A DNA stretch of 64,000 nucleotides from Poriferisodalis sp965204125 (lineage in GTDB: Bacteria > Actinomycetota > Acidimicrobiia > Acidimicrobiales > Poriferisodalaceae), in contig NZ_OZ241968.1 of the NCBI RefSeq assembly GCF_965204125.1, positions 1,612,001-1,676,000 of the forward strand, in the 5' to 3' direction. The position numbers and the translations under genes are program-made. Within the stretch, counting starts at the first letter, position 1, and each line of letters begins with the position of its first letter. The notes beneath the pieces are model-generated. The model was given only the letters and a program-made list of their open reading frames with translations, had not been told where the DNA came from and made no database searches. Positions 36,176 to 45,353 of the stretch are shown here, in pieces.

Positions 36176-38487
36176 GCGAATCTGTGCTGGACCGCATCAC
36201 TTACGTCCTAGAGGCTGCCGGGACATATGACCGAAACACCACCAGTGCTCCAATTGCGCTCCTGTGGCCAGACGGTGAGCGTCAATGGGAATCACTCGTT
36301 CCGCAACTCCGGGAGCGCATGCACATCATTAGCTTCGGAGCCTTCGATCAGGAAGCGCGGCGAGGGCGCGCTTACTGGCTGCGTTGCGTGATCGCTAACA
36401 CCGTGGCTATCGATGACGCACCTTCCGGAACGCCGGTCGTCTACCTGCCTGGGGTATCTCGCGACTCGCTACGCGCGATCGAGAGCGTGGATGCCGAGTT
36501 GGCCCCGCTGAGCGCTCTCCAGCATCGATGCCAGTGGATCGGGCATCCCAATGGGAGAGATTGGACCGTCAGGGCCATGCTTGCGAACAAGGAGCGAGGA
36601 CTCGGCTTGAGCGTCGCTGCCGACTCTGAGACGGCAACGGCTCTGGTCGACAGCCTGCCGGAGCTTGCGGGGCAGAACTGGAACCGACTTGAATCGAAGT
36701 ACATCGATGCCGCCTTTCTCAACAGGCTGCTGAATCCAGACCTTGTTCGATCCTTGTTGGATTGGCTGGACGATCCCCAAGAGACGCGGGCGTCGCTTAC
36801 CCATGGGGCGTGGAGTGCTTTTGTGCAACAGTGCAAGAGCGAGTTCGGGTTCGACCCTTCTACGGAGAGCGAGATCGAAGCTGCTCGCCGGCTTGGGGCT
36901 GGCGAAGGCCACTGGGTTCACGCGTGGCATCGGTTTCGCGAGAACCCCTCGGAATACCCGGATATCCCCAACCGGTTGCGCCAAGCACAGCCGAATGAAC
37001 TTCTCCCGAGCAATCCGGGGTCGTGGCCGGGGCTAGCGGAGGATGAGGAGGAGAAGCTGCGCGGGGCTCTCGAGCGCGTTGCACATGAGACCCCCGAGAA
37101 TGCGCGCTCCTTGCTATTGGATCTCGAAGACCAACACAAAGTGCGAAGAGGCTACGTGTGGGCGGATCTCGGCTGGACACCTCTCGCTTTAGCCCTTGAG
37201 CACCTCGCGGAGTTGGCCCGCCTGACCTCGATGGGGTCCTCGGGTGAGACCGTCGAGTCGATTGTGGAGTGGTACGCATCTGCAGGATGGAAGGCGGACT
37301 GGGCGGTCCAGGCAGCACTCTGCGAGGTGGAGCGTCAGGCTGACATCACGGCCGTCGAGTCTGCAATCGGCGCCGCCTACAAGCCCTGGGCTGACGCTTG
37401 CGCTCGGTTGCTTCAGGCAGCGGTTGGACCGATGGCGAACGCTGCAACGTACGTTCCGGCATCGCCCCCGTCTACCGAGAGCGGTGATGTCGTCGTATTC
37501 GTCGACGGCCTTCGGCTCGATGTCGCGCATCGCTTGAATGAGCGATTGGCTGGATCCGGCCTCGAAACCGATCTCACCACGGGACTCGCTGCGCTGCCGA
37601 CCGTCACCCAGACCGCCAAACCAGCGCTCATTCCGGTTGACCAACAGCACTTGGTGGCAGGGGCTGCGCTCGACGCGCGACGTGCGCCAGATGGCCCTGC
37701 TGCCGGAATCCGCGTCCTACGCGGGCTCCTTGCCGACGCCGGAGTTCAAGTGCTGGTCGGCGCCGATGTTGGCGAACCCACTGGCGTGGCGTGGACCGAG
37801 ACTGGCGAGCTCGACCGGCGAGGGCACGACCTCGGGCTCCGGCTCGCGCACGAAGTCGGCGCTGAGGTGCAGCGGATAGCGACGCGGATTGAAGATCTGC
37901 TCGACGCAGGATGGAAACGCGTCATTGTCATCACCGATCATGGCTGGCTTCTCATGCCGGGAGGCCTGCCGAAGAACGAAGATCTCCCGGTTGCCGTCAC
38001 CGACACAAGAAAAGGGCGTTGCGCAAGGATCAAGGATGGCGCCGAGCCGCTGGTGCCAACGGTGCCGTGGCACTGGGATGCCGACGTACGAATTGCCGTC
38101 GCGCCAGGCATCTCTTGCTTTGAGGCCAACCAGACCTACGAACATGGCGGCGTCAGCCCCCAGGAATGCGTCGTGCCCCGCCTCACGGTCACGCGCGGGG
38201 CAGGCGAGACCGCAGGCGCGGTGATCACAAGCTTCAAGTGGCGAGGGCTCACCCTTGTCGTCGAATTTTCTGGGCTGCCAGACGGAGCCAAGGTCGACTT
38301 ACGTGCATCGGCGGGCGACGAGTCATCGAGCATCGCAGAAACGGCGCGCGTGACCGGAGGCGCGGGAAAGGTGATCCTGCTCGTAGGGGACGAGGATCTC
38401 GAAGGGCGGCAGGCCCACCTTGTTCTGGTGGGAGCGGACGGCTCGCTACTTCTCCAGCGTGAGACGGCGGTGGGTCAGAACCGATGA
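36172..38487 (+). CDS. pglZ: BREX protein PglZ (alkaline-phosphatase-like domain)
   Basis: A 771-residue protein whose ATG overlaps the pglX stop. The PglZ domain starts at VVVFVDGLRLDVAHRL (about residues 439-454), with the metal-binding Asp; further metal-site residues lie in VIVITDHGWLLMPGG (about 583-597) and TYEHGGVSPQE near 656. These are the expected phosphodiesterase-superfamily residues. PglZ is the hallmark of every BREX type and forms a complex with BrxB or PglX in studied systems. Its stop overlaps the following gene by ATGA. Confidence 0.93.
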   Translation: MSESVLDRITYVLEAAGTYDRNTTSAPIALLWPDGERQWESLVPQLRERMHIISFGAFDQEARRGRAYWLRCVIANTVAIDDAPSGTPVVYLPGVSRDSLRAIESVDAELAPLSALQHRCQWIGHPNGRDWTVRAMLANKERGLGLSVAADSETATALVDSLPELAGQNWNRLESKYIDAAFLNRLLNPDLVRSLLDWLDDPQETRASLTHGAWSAFVQQCKSEFGFDPSTESEIEAARRLGAGEGHWVHAWHRFRENPSEYPDIPNRLRQAQPNELLPSNPGSWPGLAEDEEEKLRGALERVAHETPENARSLLLDLEDQHKVRRGYVWADLGWTPLALALEHLAELARLTSMGSSGETVESIVEWYASAGWKADWAVQAALCEVERQADITAVESAIGAAYKPWADACARLLQAAVGPMANAATYVPASPPSTESGDVVVFVDGLRLDVAHRLNERLAGSGLETDLTTGLAALPTVTQTAKPALIPVDQQHLVAGAALDARRAPDGPAAGIRVLRGLLADAGVQVLVGADVGEPTGVAWTETGELDRRGHDLGLRLAHEVGAEVQRIATRIEDLLDAGWKRVIVITDHGWLLMPGGLPKNEDLPVAVTDTRKGRCARIKDGAEPLVPTVPWHWDADVRIAVAPGISCFEANQTYEHGGVSPQECVVPRLTVTRGAGETAGAVITSFKWRGLTLVVEFSGLPDGAKVDLRASAGDESSSIAETARVTGGAGKVILLVGDEDLEGRQAHLVLVGADGSLLLQRETAVGQNR

Positions 38488-40946
38488 CGGAACTGGACGC
38501 ACTCGACACACTCGCTGCCGGCGCTTTTGACGGCTTCCTGGTCAAGAAGGATCTCGCACAGCAGTTCCGCGGCCAATACCCGGTTCCCACGTACGTCGGC
38601 GAGTTCATGCTCGGTCGTTACTGCGCTACCACCGATCCTGACGCAATCACGGCCGGCCTCGAGATGGTTCAGCAGTCGATGCAGGATCGCACCGTCCGGG
38701 CTGGCGAAGAGGAGCTGTTCAAGCATCGGGCCCGTGACCGAAGGCGGGTCAAGATCATCGACCTCCTCCGTGCCCGACTGGACTCTCGCAACGATGCATA
38801 CAAGGCCGAGCTCCCAAGTCTTCAGCTCAACGACATCCATATCTCGCCGGAGCTAGTGGATGAGCACCAGCGCATGCTCACAGGCGGCTTCTATGCCGAG
38901 GTGACGCTGGAGTACATCGCGGCCCTCGCCGGTGAACAGGGCGGCCAGCCCTTCCGCGTCGAAGCGATCCGTCCAATCCAGATGTCCACACGAGACGCCC
39001 TTGCCACATTCGTGTCCGGACGCAGTTCGTTCACGCTCGACCAGTGGCGGGAACTTCTGCTTCGGAGCGTTGGATTTGAGCCATCGCGCCTTGGCCGTCG
39101 CCAGCAGGACATTCTGATCGCACGAATGGTGCCCTTCGTTGTGCGGAACTACAACGCAGTTGAGCTTGGGCCCCGCGGAACAGGCAAGTCCCACCTGTTC
39201 CAACAGGTCTCTCCTTACGCCCATCTCGTGTCCGGCGGCAAGGCGACGATCGCGAACATGTTCGTCAACATGAATACCGGCCGCCGCGGCTTGGTGGCCC
39301 AGTACGACGTGATCTGCTTCGACGAGGTCTCCGGTGTCTCCTTCGACCAGAAGGAGGGCGTGAACATCCTGAAGGGGTACATGGAATCGGGCGAGTTCAG
39401 CCGTGGTCGTGAGTCGATCCGCGCAGAAGGCGGGGTCGTCATGGTCGGGAACTTTGACGTTGACGTCGAAACGCAGCTACGGGTTGGCCACCTGCTGTCG
39501 CCGCTGCCCAAGGAAATGCGTGATGACACCGCGTTCATGGACCGGATCCACGCGTACTTGCCTGGCTGGGATGTGCCCAAGCTCGACCCGTCGTTCTTCA
39601 CAAGCCACTTTGGCCTCGTCAGCGACTACCTGGCCGAGGTGTGGAGCCAGCTACGCGGGACCACTCGGCTGGACGTCCTCCAGGGCCGACTGGAATGGGG
39701 GAGCCAGCTCAGCGGTCGCGATCGCAAGGCGGCCAACAACAGCGTCGACGGCTTGCTCAGGTTGCTGTATCCGAATCCGGAGATGGAGGTTCCGGATGAC
39801 TTTCTCGCGTGGGCGGCCAGCCTCTCCCTCGAGATGCGTCGCCGAGTCAAGGAAGCGCAGGCATTCATCGGCGCAGCGGAGTTCGGCAAGACAGATCTGT
39901 CGTTCAGCGTCGGTGGCGGGCCTGAGGTTGTCGTCTACTGCGACGAAACCGTTCAGCATTGGCTGCGAATGGAGAGCGAGGCGCCGAATGTCGTCAATTC
40001 CGGTGAGCCCGCAGAAGACGAGGCCTTTCCAGTTCCAGACCCGGCGGACGTGTCCTCCAACCAACCATCACGTGACTATGCCGACGGCGACATGATCGCC
40101 GGCCGTTTCGAAGTCGTGGCGAGACTCGGGGAAGGGGGCTTCTCCAAGGTGTACAAGGTTCGCGACATCGTCGAGGATGAGGTGCGAGCGCTCAAGTTGT
40201 TCGACAACGCCGCCGGCTACGAGGCTGTCCGGCGCGAGATCAGCGCCCTTCGAGGAGTCGACCATCCCAACGTCGTCCGGGCCATCTGGGCTGATCGGTC
40301 CGATCTCAATGAGTGGTATCTCATCATGGAGAACATCGACGGAGAGTTGTTGGCCGACTTCGTCTCGGGCAAGAAGCATTTGCGTGATCGAGAAGCATTG
40401 GAAGTGGCCTTGGATGTGCTTGAGGCATTGGCAGCGTTCCACCCCGACAGCGAACAACTGAAGGACATGGACAGGAGAAAGAGCGACGGAGAGCTGTCGC
40501 AAGACGAGTATGCCGAGTACAGGAGTCTCGCAGATAAGGCATTCGTTCACCGGGATGTCAAGCCCCAGAACATCATGCTGACCCGATCCGGTGCCAAACT
40601 CCTCGACTTCAATATCGCGTCGCGCGTCGGTGACCCGGTCCACACAGTGTCTGGGACGCCTCCGTACCAACCGCCAGACGCCGACCTCACCCGGTGGGAT
40701 GTCTCGACGGATCTCTTCGCCCTCGGGGTGACCTTGTATCAACTGCTTTGCGATGGTGAGCACCCTTACCCCAATGAGCGACCGAGGCCAGATACGGAGC
40801 CGCGAGACCCACGTCAATTTCGAAGCGACATGAGCGAAGAAATCGCGCAGTTGCTGGTCCGGGCCTGCGCGCCTTATCGATCACAGCGCTTCCAGACGGC
40901 AACCGAGATGAAGACAGCGCTCGAAGCCGCTCGTGCGGCAGCATGA
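38484..40946 (+). CDS. BrxL AAA+ protein fused to a Ser/Thr protein kinase
   Basis: An 820-residue fusion in the position of brxL. Residues 1-490 match BrxL: MTELDALDTLAAGAFDGFLV at the start, Walker A ELGPRGTGKSHLF (227-239), Walker B DVICFDEVSG (275-284), and FMDRIHAYLPGW (351-362) with the arginine-finger region. Standard BrxL then has a Lon-protease-like C-terminal domain; here a Pro/Asp-rich linker (about 500-535) leads to a protein kinase: RLGEGGFSKVYKVRD (547-561), Lys571, HRDVKPQNIML (689-699) with catalytic Asp691, DFN at 708-710 in place of DFG, and DLFALGVTLYQLLCDGEHPY. The AAA+ part would act on DNA in exclusion; the kinase may gate the complex by phosphorylation. A single open frame and even base composition argue against an assembly artefact. 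Confidence 0.85.
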   Translation: MTELDALDTLAAGAFDGFLVKKDLAQQFRGQYPVPTYVGEFMLGRYCATTDPDAITAGLEMVQQSMQDRTVRAGEEELFKHRARDRRRVKIIDLLRARLDSRNDAYKAELPSLQLNDIHISPELVDEHQRMLTGGFYAEVTLEYIAALAGEQGGQPFRVEAIRPIQMSTRDALATFVSGRSSFTLDQWRELLLRSVGFEPSRLGRRQQDILIARMVPFVVRNYNAVELGPRGTGKSHLFQQVSPYAHLVSGGKATIANMFVNMNTGRRGLVAQYDVICFDEVSGVSFDQKEGVNILKGYMESGEFSRGRESIRAEGGVVMVGNFDVDVETQLRVGHLLSPLPKEMRDDTAFMDRIHAYLPGWDVPKLDPSFFTSHFGLVSDYLAEVWSQLRGTTRLDVLQGRLEWGSQLSGRDRKAANNSVDGLLRLLYPNPEMEVPDDFLAWAASLSLEMRRRVKEAQAFIGAAEFGKTDLSFSVGGGPEVVVYCDETVQHWLRMESEAPNVVNSGEPAEDEAFPVPDPADVSSNQPSRDYADGDMIAGRFEVVARLGEGGFSKVYKVRDIVEDEVRALKLFDNAAGYEAVRREISALRGVDHPNVVRAIWADRSDLNEWYLIMENIDGELLADFVSGKKHLRDREALEVALDVLEALAAFHPDSEQLKDMDRRKSDGELSQDEYAEYRSLADKAFVHRDVKPQNIMLTRSGAKLLDFNIASRVGDPVHTVSGTPPYQPPDADLTRWDVSTDLFALGVTLYQLLCDGEHPYPNERPRPDTEPRDPRQFRSDMSEEIAQLLVRACAPYRSQRFQTATEMKTALEAARAAA

Positions 40947-41739
40947 CCGAGTGGTCGACTCACCGCCGGCACATGCTCGCGCAGTTGATCTGGTTCGCCG
41001 GGACCCCGCATTGATTCGGGCAACCATCAGTGCCGCCACCCACACCGGGTGGGTGCGAGAGCGCAACGAGGATTGGTTTGCTGCAACGGGTCTGCCGGCA
41101 CCGAACGGGGACGGTGACGCCGTATCTGCCGAGTCGATCGGAAGTTGTTGCCTTGCTGTCGTCGCTGACGGCTTGGGAGGCCATCCCGCGGGTGACGTCG
41201 CCAGCCAACTCGCCATCGAGAGCCTCTTCGCGAGCTGTCCTGGTTCCCCAGGCTCGCTTGTCGATGCCCTGCACACTGCGAACGAGGCCATCTATGACCA
41301 GATGTCCGCGAACAACGGCAACGTGGGAATGGGTGCAACTATCGCAGTTGTGCTCATTACCCAAAGTGAGGCAGCCGTCGCGAATGTCGGTGACACGAAG
41401 GCATTCGAGTTTGCCGATGGAGTCCTCCGACAACTCACGGTCGACGATGTCCCACACGACCGCGTTCAGCTTCTCGGCCTAGCAACGCCTATCGTCACTC
41501 AGAGCCTCGGAGGGCGAACCAAATTTAAGAAAGTGCACCCGCATCTCGCACGGGCCGCACGCGTCGAACAACAGCGAATTCTGATATGTTCGGACGGCCT
41601 CACCAGTTTTGTGCCCTCCGAGGCGATTCGTGGAACGCTTAATCGGGAAACGGGATCTGAAGCCGTGAGGCAACTGATCGGCTTAGCTCTGGCTGCCGGT
41701 GGGCGAGACAACATAACGGTAGTCCTTATTGAGACCTAG
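40933..41739 (+). CDS. PP2C-family Ser/Thr protein phosphatase
   Basis: A phosphatase of up to 268 residues, overlapping the kinase fusion by 14 bases from GTG 40933 (a GTG at 40951 and a TTG at 41011 are later options). Motifs follow PP2C order: TGWVRERNEDWF, VVADGLGGHPAGDVAS, GATIAVVLI, VANVGDTKAF, ILICSDGLTSF and GGRDNITVVLI. All metal-binding Asp residues (in RNED, ADGLGG, SDGL and GRDN) are visible. Directly coupled to the kinase, it should remove the phosphates the kinase adds to itself or to BREX partners. It is the last gene of the BREX operon. Confidence 0.9.
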   Translation: MRQHDRVVDSPPAHARAVDLVRRDPALIRATISAATHTGWVRERNEDWFAATGLPAPNGDGDAVSAESIGSCCLAVVADGLGGHPAGDVASQLAIESLFASCPGSPGSLVDALHTANEAIYDQMSANNGNVGMGATIAVVLITQSEAAVANVGDTKAFEFADGVLRQLTVDDVPHDRVQLLGLATPIVTQSLGGRTKFKKVHPHLARAARVEQQRILICSDGLTSFVPSEAIRGTLNRETGSEAVRQLIGLALAAGGRDNITVVLIET

Positions 41740-41787
41740 GCCGCGTGGGGTTTTTCCTGAGTAGTTCAGAGGATGGAGCCGACGGCC

Positions 41788-42603
41788 TTAATCGATCTTC
41801 AGTTCAGGAAATCGATCTGGTACTTCATATGAAAGCAGCGGTCGACCAAATAGTGATTTCTCATCATCTTTAGACACTACGAAGGGCACAGTCTTGAGAG
41901 AACGGTAGATTTTGACTAGCTGAATTCTACCTCCGATTTCTAGGAATCGGTCGTTGTCAATCATCTGACCCAAAACTTGCAGTGGCTCCATATCGATGCC
42001 ACCTGATCGAAGCCGGTCGACACTGTCTAGTTGCTTCCGAATCAACCTCTTGGCTTCGTGCATGTGATTGCCGGCAACTGCAAGCATCTTGGCACTATTG
42101 TTGCCTGACCATCGTCGATAGGCATGAAACGAGAAACGGTCGATGTCAGACTGGTAGTGGAGTTTCCAAATCCGGAATCGTTGGCTTGACCAACAGAAGC
42201 CGGCCAACAGGAACACGGCCGTCGGGGCAGGTACTTCGGAGTTAGGAAGATCAGCGTATTCCTTCGGCATCGACATACGATCCAGTACGCGTAGCAAGTG
42301 ACCCTTTAGTTCTGCCAGTGGTTGCGTTCGGCTTGCGGCTGGATCCCAGCTTTCGACTGTATGCATCATTTGTTGCATCACTGGGTAAGCGAACTGTGTA
42401 TCGCCCGCGAAAGCCAGCACGGAATCTCCGCGCGGTAACGGAAGGATTTTGGGAGCGGTGTCCCAGCCGAACGGACGCAGCCGGCTGTCAGTAGCGACTA
42501 CGAGTTCTTCAGTCTCTCCTACTGACCGAACCCAAGCTAGCGTTAGGGTCACAGTTGTTATATCCTTCTCAGCCTTAGCATTCGAAGTCTTGAATCCTAT
42601 CAA
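41788..42603 (-). CDS. Ntn-hydrolase/proteasome-beta-like protein
   Basis: A 271-residue protein transcribed towards the BREX operon. The N-terminal part (ITTVTLTLAWV, then ELVVATDSRLRPFGWDTAPKILPL, then DSVLAFAGDTQFAYPVMQQM) follows the HslV/proteasome-beta pattern of a TTV strand, a DSR turn, a Lys and a GDT loop. The putative nucleophile Thr is about 15 residues inside, so processing would be needed for Ntn activity. Base composition is lower in GC than the flanks, like the middle of pglX. Its function is unknown. It might be a BREX-island passenger or a protease-like component. Confidence 0.55.
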   Translation of the reverse strand: MIGFKTSNAKAEKDITTVTLTLAWVRSVGETEELVVATDSRLRPFGWDTAPKILPLPRGDSVLAFAGDTQFAYPVMQQMMHTVESWDPAASRTQPLAELKGHLLRVLDRMSMPKEYADLPNSEVPAPTAVFLLAGFCWSSQRFRIWKLHYQSDIDRFSFHAYRRWSGNNSAKMLAVAGNHMHEAKRLIRKQLDSVDRLRSGGIDMEPLQVLGQMIDNDRFLEIGGRIQLVKIYRSLKTVPFVVSKDDEKSLFGRPLLSYEVPDRFPELKID

Positions 42604-42681
42604 TCTCTGCAGCAGTATGGCGACGGCGGGTGTGAGAGTGTCGTGAGCCCTTAGGAAGACACCGCGACCGGCGCGAACATA

Positions 42682-43145
42682 TTGGGCACTGGCACTGACA
42701 TATCCGAGGTGCTCAACCTCGTGTACTTCAAGCTGGTGCGGTCGAAGACCAGGTTATGGCCGATCCTGAGGTGGGGCACTGGGTTGTGTGCTGGCCTGTT
42801 CGGGTGTGGCGACAACAAGACGGAGTTCAAGGTACTCGACTGCTGCCAGAAGTTGGTGCCGGCAGACAAGACAGGCGTGAGCTTGCTCGGCGATAAGCCG
42901 GCCGAAGTTGCCGCGACGCTGCATGAGGCGGTCGCGTCGATGAACCCGAGCAACTTCTTGTTGTGGCCGGGTCGTCAAGCTGCCCGATCAGCTTGACGCC
43001 GACGACGAGGGCGCCAAGCGCTTCGACGTCGTGATACCGAACGCGCAGCTCCGTTTGTTCAGGGACAAAACGTTCGATCAGCAGCGCACCCGACCGCACA
43101 CTGCTCCTGAGTTCGACGCGATCCCGGTTCAGTACGCGTGGCAAC
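42682..43145 (+). pseudogene. Decayed DEAD/DEAH helicase of type I restriction (HsdR-like)
   Basis: Two frames together show the tail of an HsdR/EcoEI-R-like helicase. From 42682: GTGTDISEVLNLVYFKLVRS then WGTGLCAGLFGCGDNKTEFKVLDCCQ, the classic helicase motif V-VI stretch of these enzymes, though the first Arg of motif VI (usually GRGTRLC) has become W and the second G. After a frameshift near 42980 the other frame continues LPDQLDADDEGAKRFDVVIPNAQL, as expected next. The N-terminal nuclease and motor halves are absent. This is a dead remnant of a former restriction system at the right edge of the BREX segment. Confidence 0.65.
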
Positions 43146-43371
43146 GCCGGGCGCGTCGGCGCACGTATCGAGATTCGACCGGTCGAATGCGCGGAGGGGT
43201 AGTAGTTAGCGATCCGTGAGGTCGTCGCTCGTCGCGACACCTGTTCTAAGCCGCTCACGGGGCGGCTTAGTCGGGCACAGCGCCTACGCGTGCAGAACGT
43301 GTCGAGGTTGAATGGTCCACAAACGACGGCATGTCACCCGCAGCGGAGGCTAGTCGGTTCTTCGCTCGGGT

Positions 43372-45210
43372 TCAGCCGGTCGTGAGCCCGATCCGTGGCG
43401 GATTCCAGACGATCTCGGCCAGCGCGCGGTAGAGAGCTTGGCGGGCGTCGATGTCGTCCTTCGTGAAGGTCTCTGGGTACGGCTCGAATGCGAGGCCGTA
43501 GGTTGCGCGAAGCCTGTCGAAGCTGGGGTGGTGCTCGTACGCGAGTGGGTGCAGCGACTTCGCCAAGAAATTCTGACCTGAGTAGTGCTCGACCTTCTCT
43601 CGGTACGGCATCGCTCCGTAGCTGGCGTTGAACTCCTTTGGCAACAGCAAGAGATCACCCAACTTGTTCCGGTGATCCTCGAATTCGTAGATGGTCGGGA
43701 ACTCGTCCGTGTGTCGCTCGAACTTGTTCGCCCAGATGTGTTCCACCTCGTAGGGATTTGTGCGTGACCGGTCCAGATAGTCAGCCAACGACGTTCCGGT
43801 GTCGAGCCAGGCGGTGATCCGAGCCAGGAGGTAGTGAATGTGACTGCGGTTTCGCTGAGTCAGCCGGAAGGACAGGATCCCGTCAAGGCGCTCGTCTTCC
43901 GACTCGAGCCAGCGGCTGAGAGTGCTGCGAACAGCTTCAACTGGCTGGTCACGCACTTCCTTGATGAGGTTGAACATCGTGTAGACGACAGTCGAGTAGC
44001 CGAAGTTGCGGTAGTTCACCATTCTCCGTGCGATGAAGATCTCAAGGGCTCCGGCGACGAGGGCGGTCTTCGCCGCGAAGGTCTCGTCGTCGTCCTCGGG
44101 CGTGACGGCAGCGAGGATCACAGGCAGCTGCAACGTGAAGCCGTTTCTTGCGTTGCAGAAGACGGCTTCGAGGCCCGGCTGCATCTCCCGTGACGCGTGC
44201 AGCAGCTCCAGGTAGCGACTGCTGAGCCCCAGGAATTCGCGTTCGACAAACCGTCGGTAGCTCTCCTGTCTTGCGAGCCCGATCTCAGCCCGGTTGTCGC
44301 GTACCCACTTGTGGAACGCGGTGCCGATGATGTCGAAGTCGCGCGGTACCGCGTTGGCCCTGCGTTCTCGCTGTGTCGCAGCGTGCTTACCCCGGAGCCA
44401 AGCCTTCACGAATTCTGCGTCGGCGTTCTTCTCGGTTTCGACCAATTCGGTGATCCGCTGGCGCCAACGGTCGTTGAGTTCGCGAATCACAGTCTCGTCA
44501 CCGACCCGTGCGAGCAGGAAGCTCTTGAGCATGTCGGTGCTGCTCAACCGCAGTCCCCGATCGTTCATAGTCTCAAAGATCTCAAGCGCCATGTCCTGAT
44601 CGGGCGCTCCGATGTCGACGAGGATCACCCGGTGCTGGAGCCAGTCGACGAAGTACGGCAGCGTGTGGCCCTGAAGGTCGCCCGGGAACCGCTCGATGAT
44701 CGTTTGGTACCTGTTCCAGAGGTTGCGAACGGACTCGCGTTCGCCGCTGGTGTCGAACTGCTCGCCGTCCAAGATGGCTTGCAGGCACTTCTCGCGCTCA
44801 TCGACGTCGAGGTTGAACGTCTTCTTGCCGAATGCCGTCGAGAAGATGAGCGAGCTGAGGGCGTTCGCGTCCCCCGGCTGAGATTCGACGAGTCGGTGAC
44901 GCACATAGATCAATAAGAGGCTGAGGGTTGTGATTCGTTGTTGGCCGTCGACGAGGTAACGCACCCCATCGCGCTGGGCGGTCACGATCGGCCCCAGAAA
45001 ATACGGACGGTAGGAGGCCACGTCGTGCCGTTCGTGGGCTTCGTCGTACTCATCGAAGAACCGGCCGGTGAGGTCATCGATGAGCTCACCGACCTGGGCT
45101 TCCTCCCAGCTGTACTCACGCTGGTAGAAGTCGAGGCCGTAGCGACTCTCCGACAGCAGCTGTCGAACGGATCGGGCAGTTCCGGTTATCTGCTGGACAT
45201 CGACGGCCAC
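43372..45210 (-). CDS. GmrSD-like type IV restriction enzyme (DUF262/DUF1524)
   Basis: A 612-residue protein. The GTG at 45210 follows AAGGA and begins VAVDVQQITGTARSVRQLLS; frames open further upstream are not coding-like. The N-terminal DUF262 domain has FYQREYSWEEAQVGELIDDL and YLVDGQQRITTLSLLL (DGQQR is the nucleotide-hydrolysing motif). The C-terminal DUF1524 nuclease has YEVEHIWANKF and HRNKLGDLLLLPKEFN, the HNH-type His and Asn residues. GmrSD cuts DNA carrying modified cytosines such as glucosylated hydroxymethylcytosine. Both catalytic halves are intact in one chain. Confidence 0.9.
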   Translation of the reverse strand: MAVDVQQITGTARSVRQLLSESRYGLDFYQREYSWEEAQVGELIDDLTGRFFDEYDEAHERHDVASYRPYFLGPIVTAQRDGVRYLVDGQQRITTLSLLLIYVRHRLVESQPGDANALSSLIFSTAFGKKTFNLDVDEREKCLQAILDGEQFDTSGERESVRNLWNRYQTIIERFPGDLQGHTLPYFVDWLQHRVILVDIGAPDQDMALEIFETMNDRGLRLSSTDMLKSFLLARVGDETVIRELNDRWRQRITELVETEKNADAEFVKAWLRGKHAATQRERRANAVPRDFDIIGTAFHKWVRDNRAEIGLARQESYRRFVEREFLGLSSRYLELLHASREMQPGLEAVFCNARNGFTLQLPVILAAVTPEDDDETFAAKTALVAGALEIFIARRMVNYRNFGYSTVVYTMFNLIKEVRDQPVEAVRSTLSRWLESEDERLDGILSFRLTQRNRSHIHYLLARITAWLDTGTSLADYLDRSRTNPYEVEHIWANKFERHTDEFPTIYEFEDHRNKLGDLLLLPKEFNASYGAMPYREKVEHYSGQNFLAKSLHPLAYEHHPSFDRLRATYGLAFEPYPETFTKDDIDARQALYRALAEIVWNPPRIGLTTG

Positions 45211-45353
45211 TGGTTGGTCCTTCCGTGCGGCTCCGCTGAACTCGTGCACGTTGACTGCCCACACGTCAGGCGTTCTATGTGCATGAGTTGGTGAAGCGCG
45301 GTCATGCGGCAGGAGTCTGCTCTTGTGATCGACGCGCTGCCACCCGGAGCTGA

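Noticed and set aside
40943..40960. ATG at 40943 as start of the phosphatase
   Set aside because: It is in a different frame from the PP2C motifs; the frame requires GTG 40933 or a later GTG/TTG.
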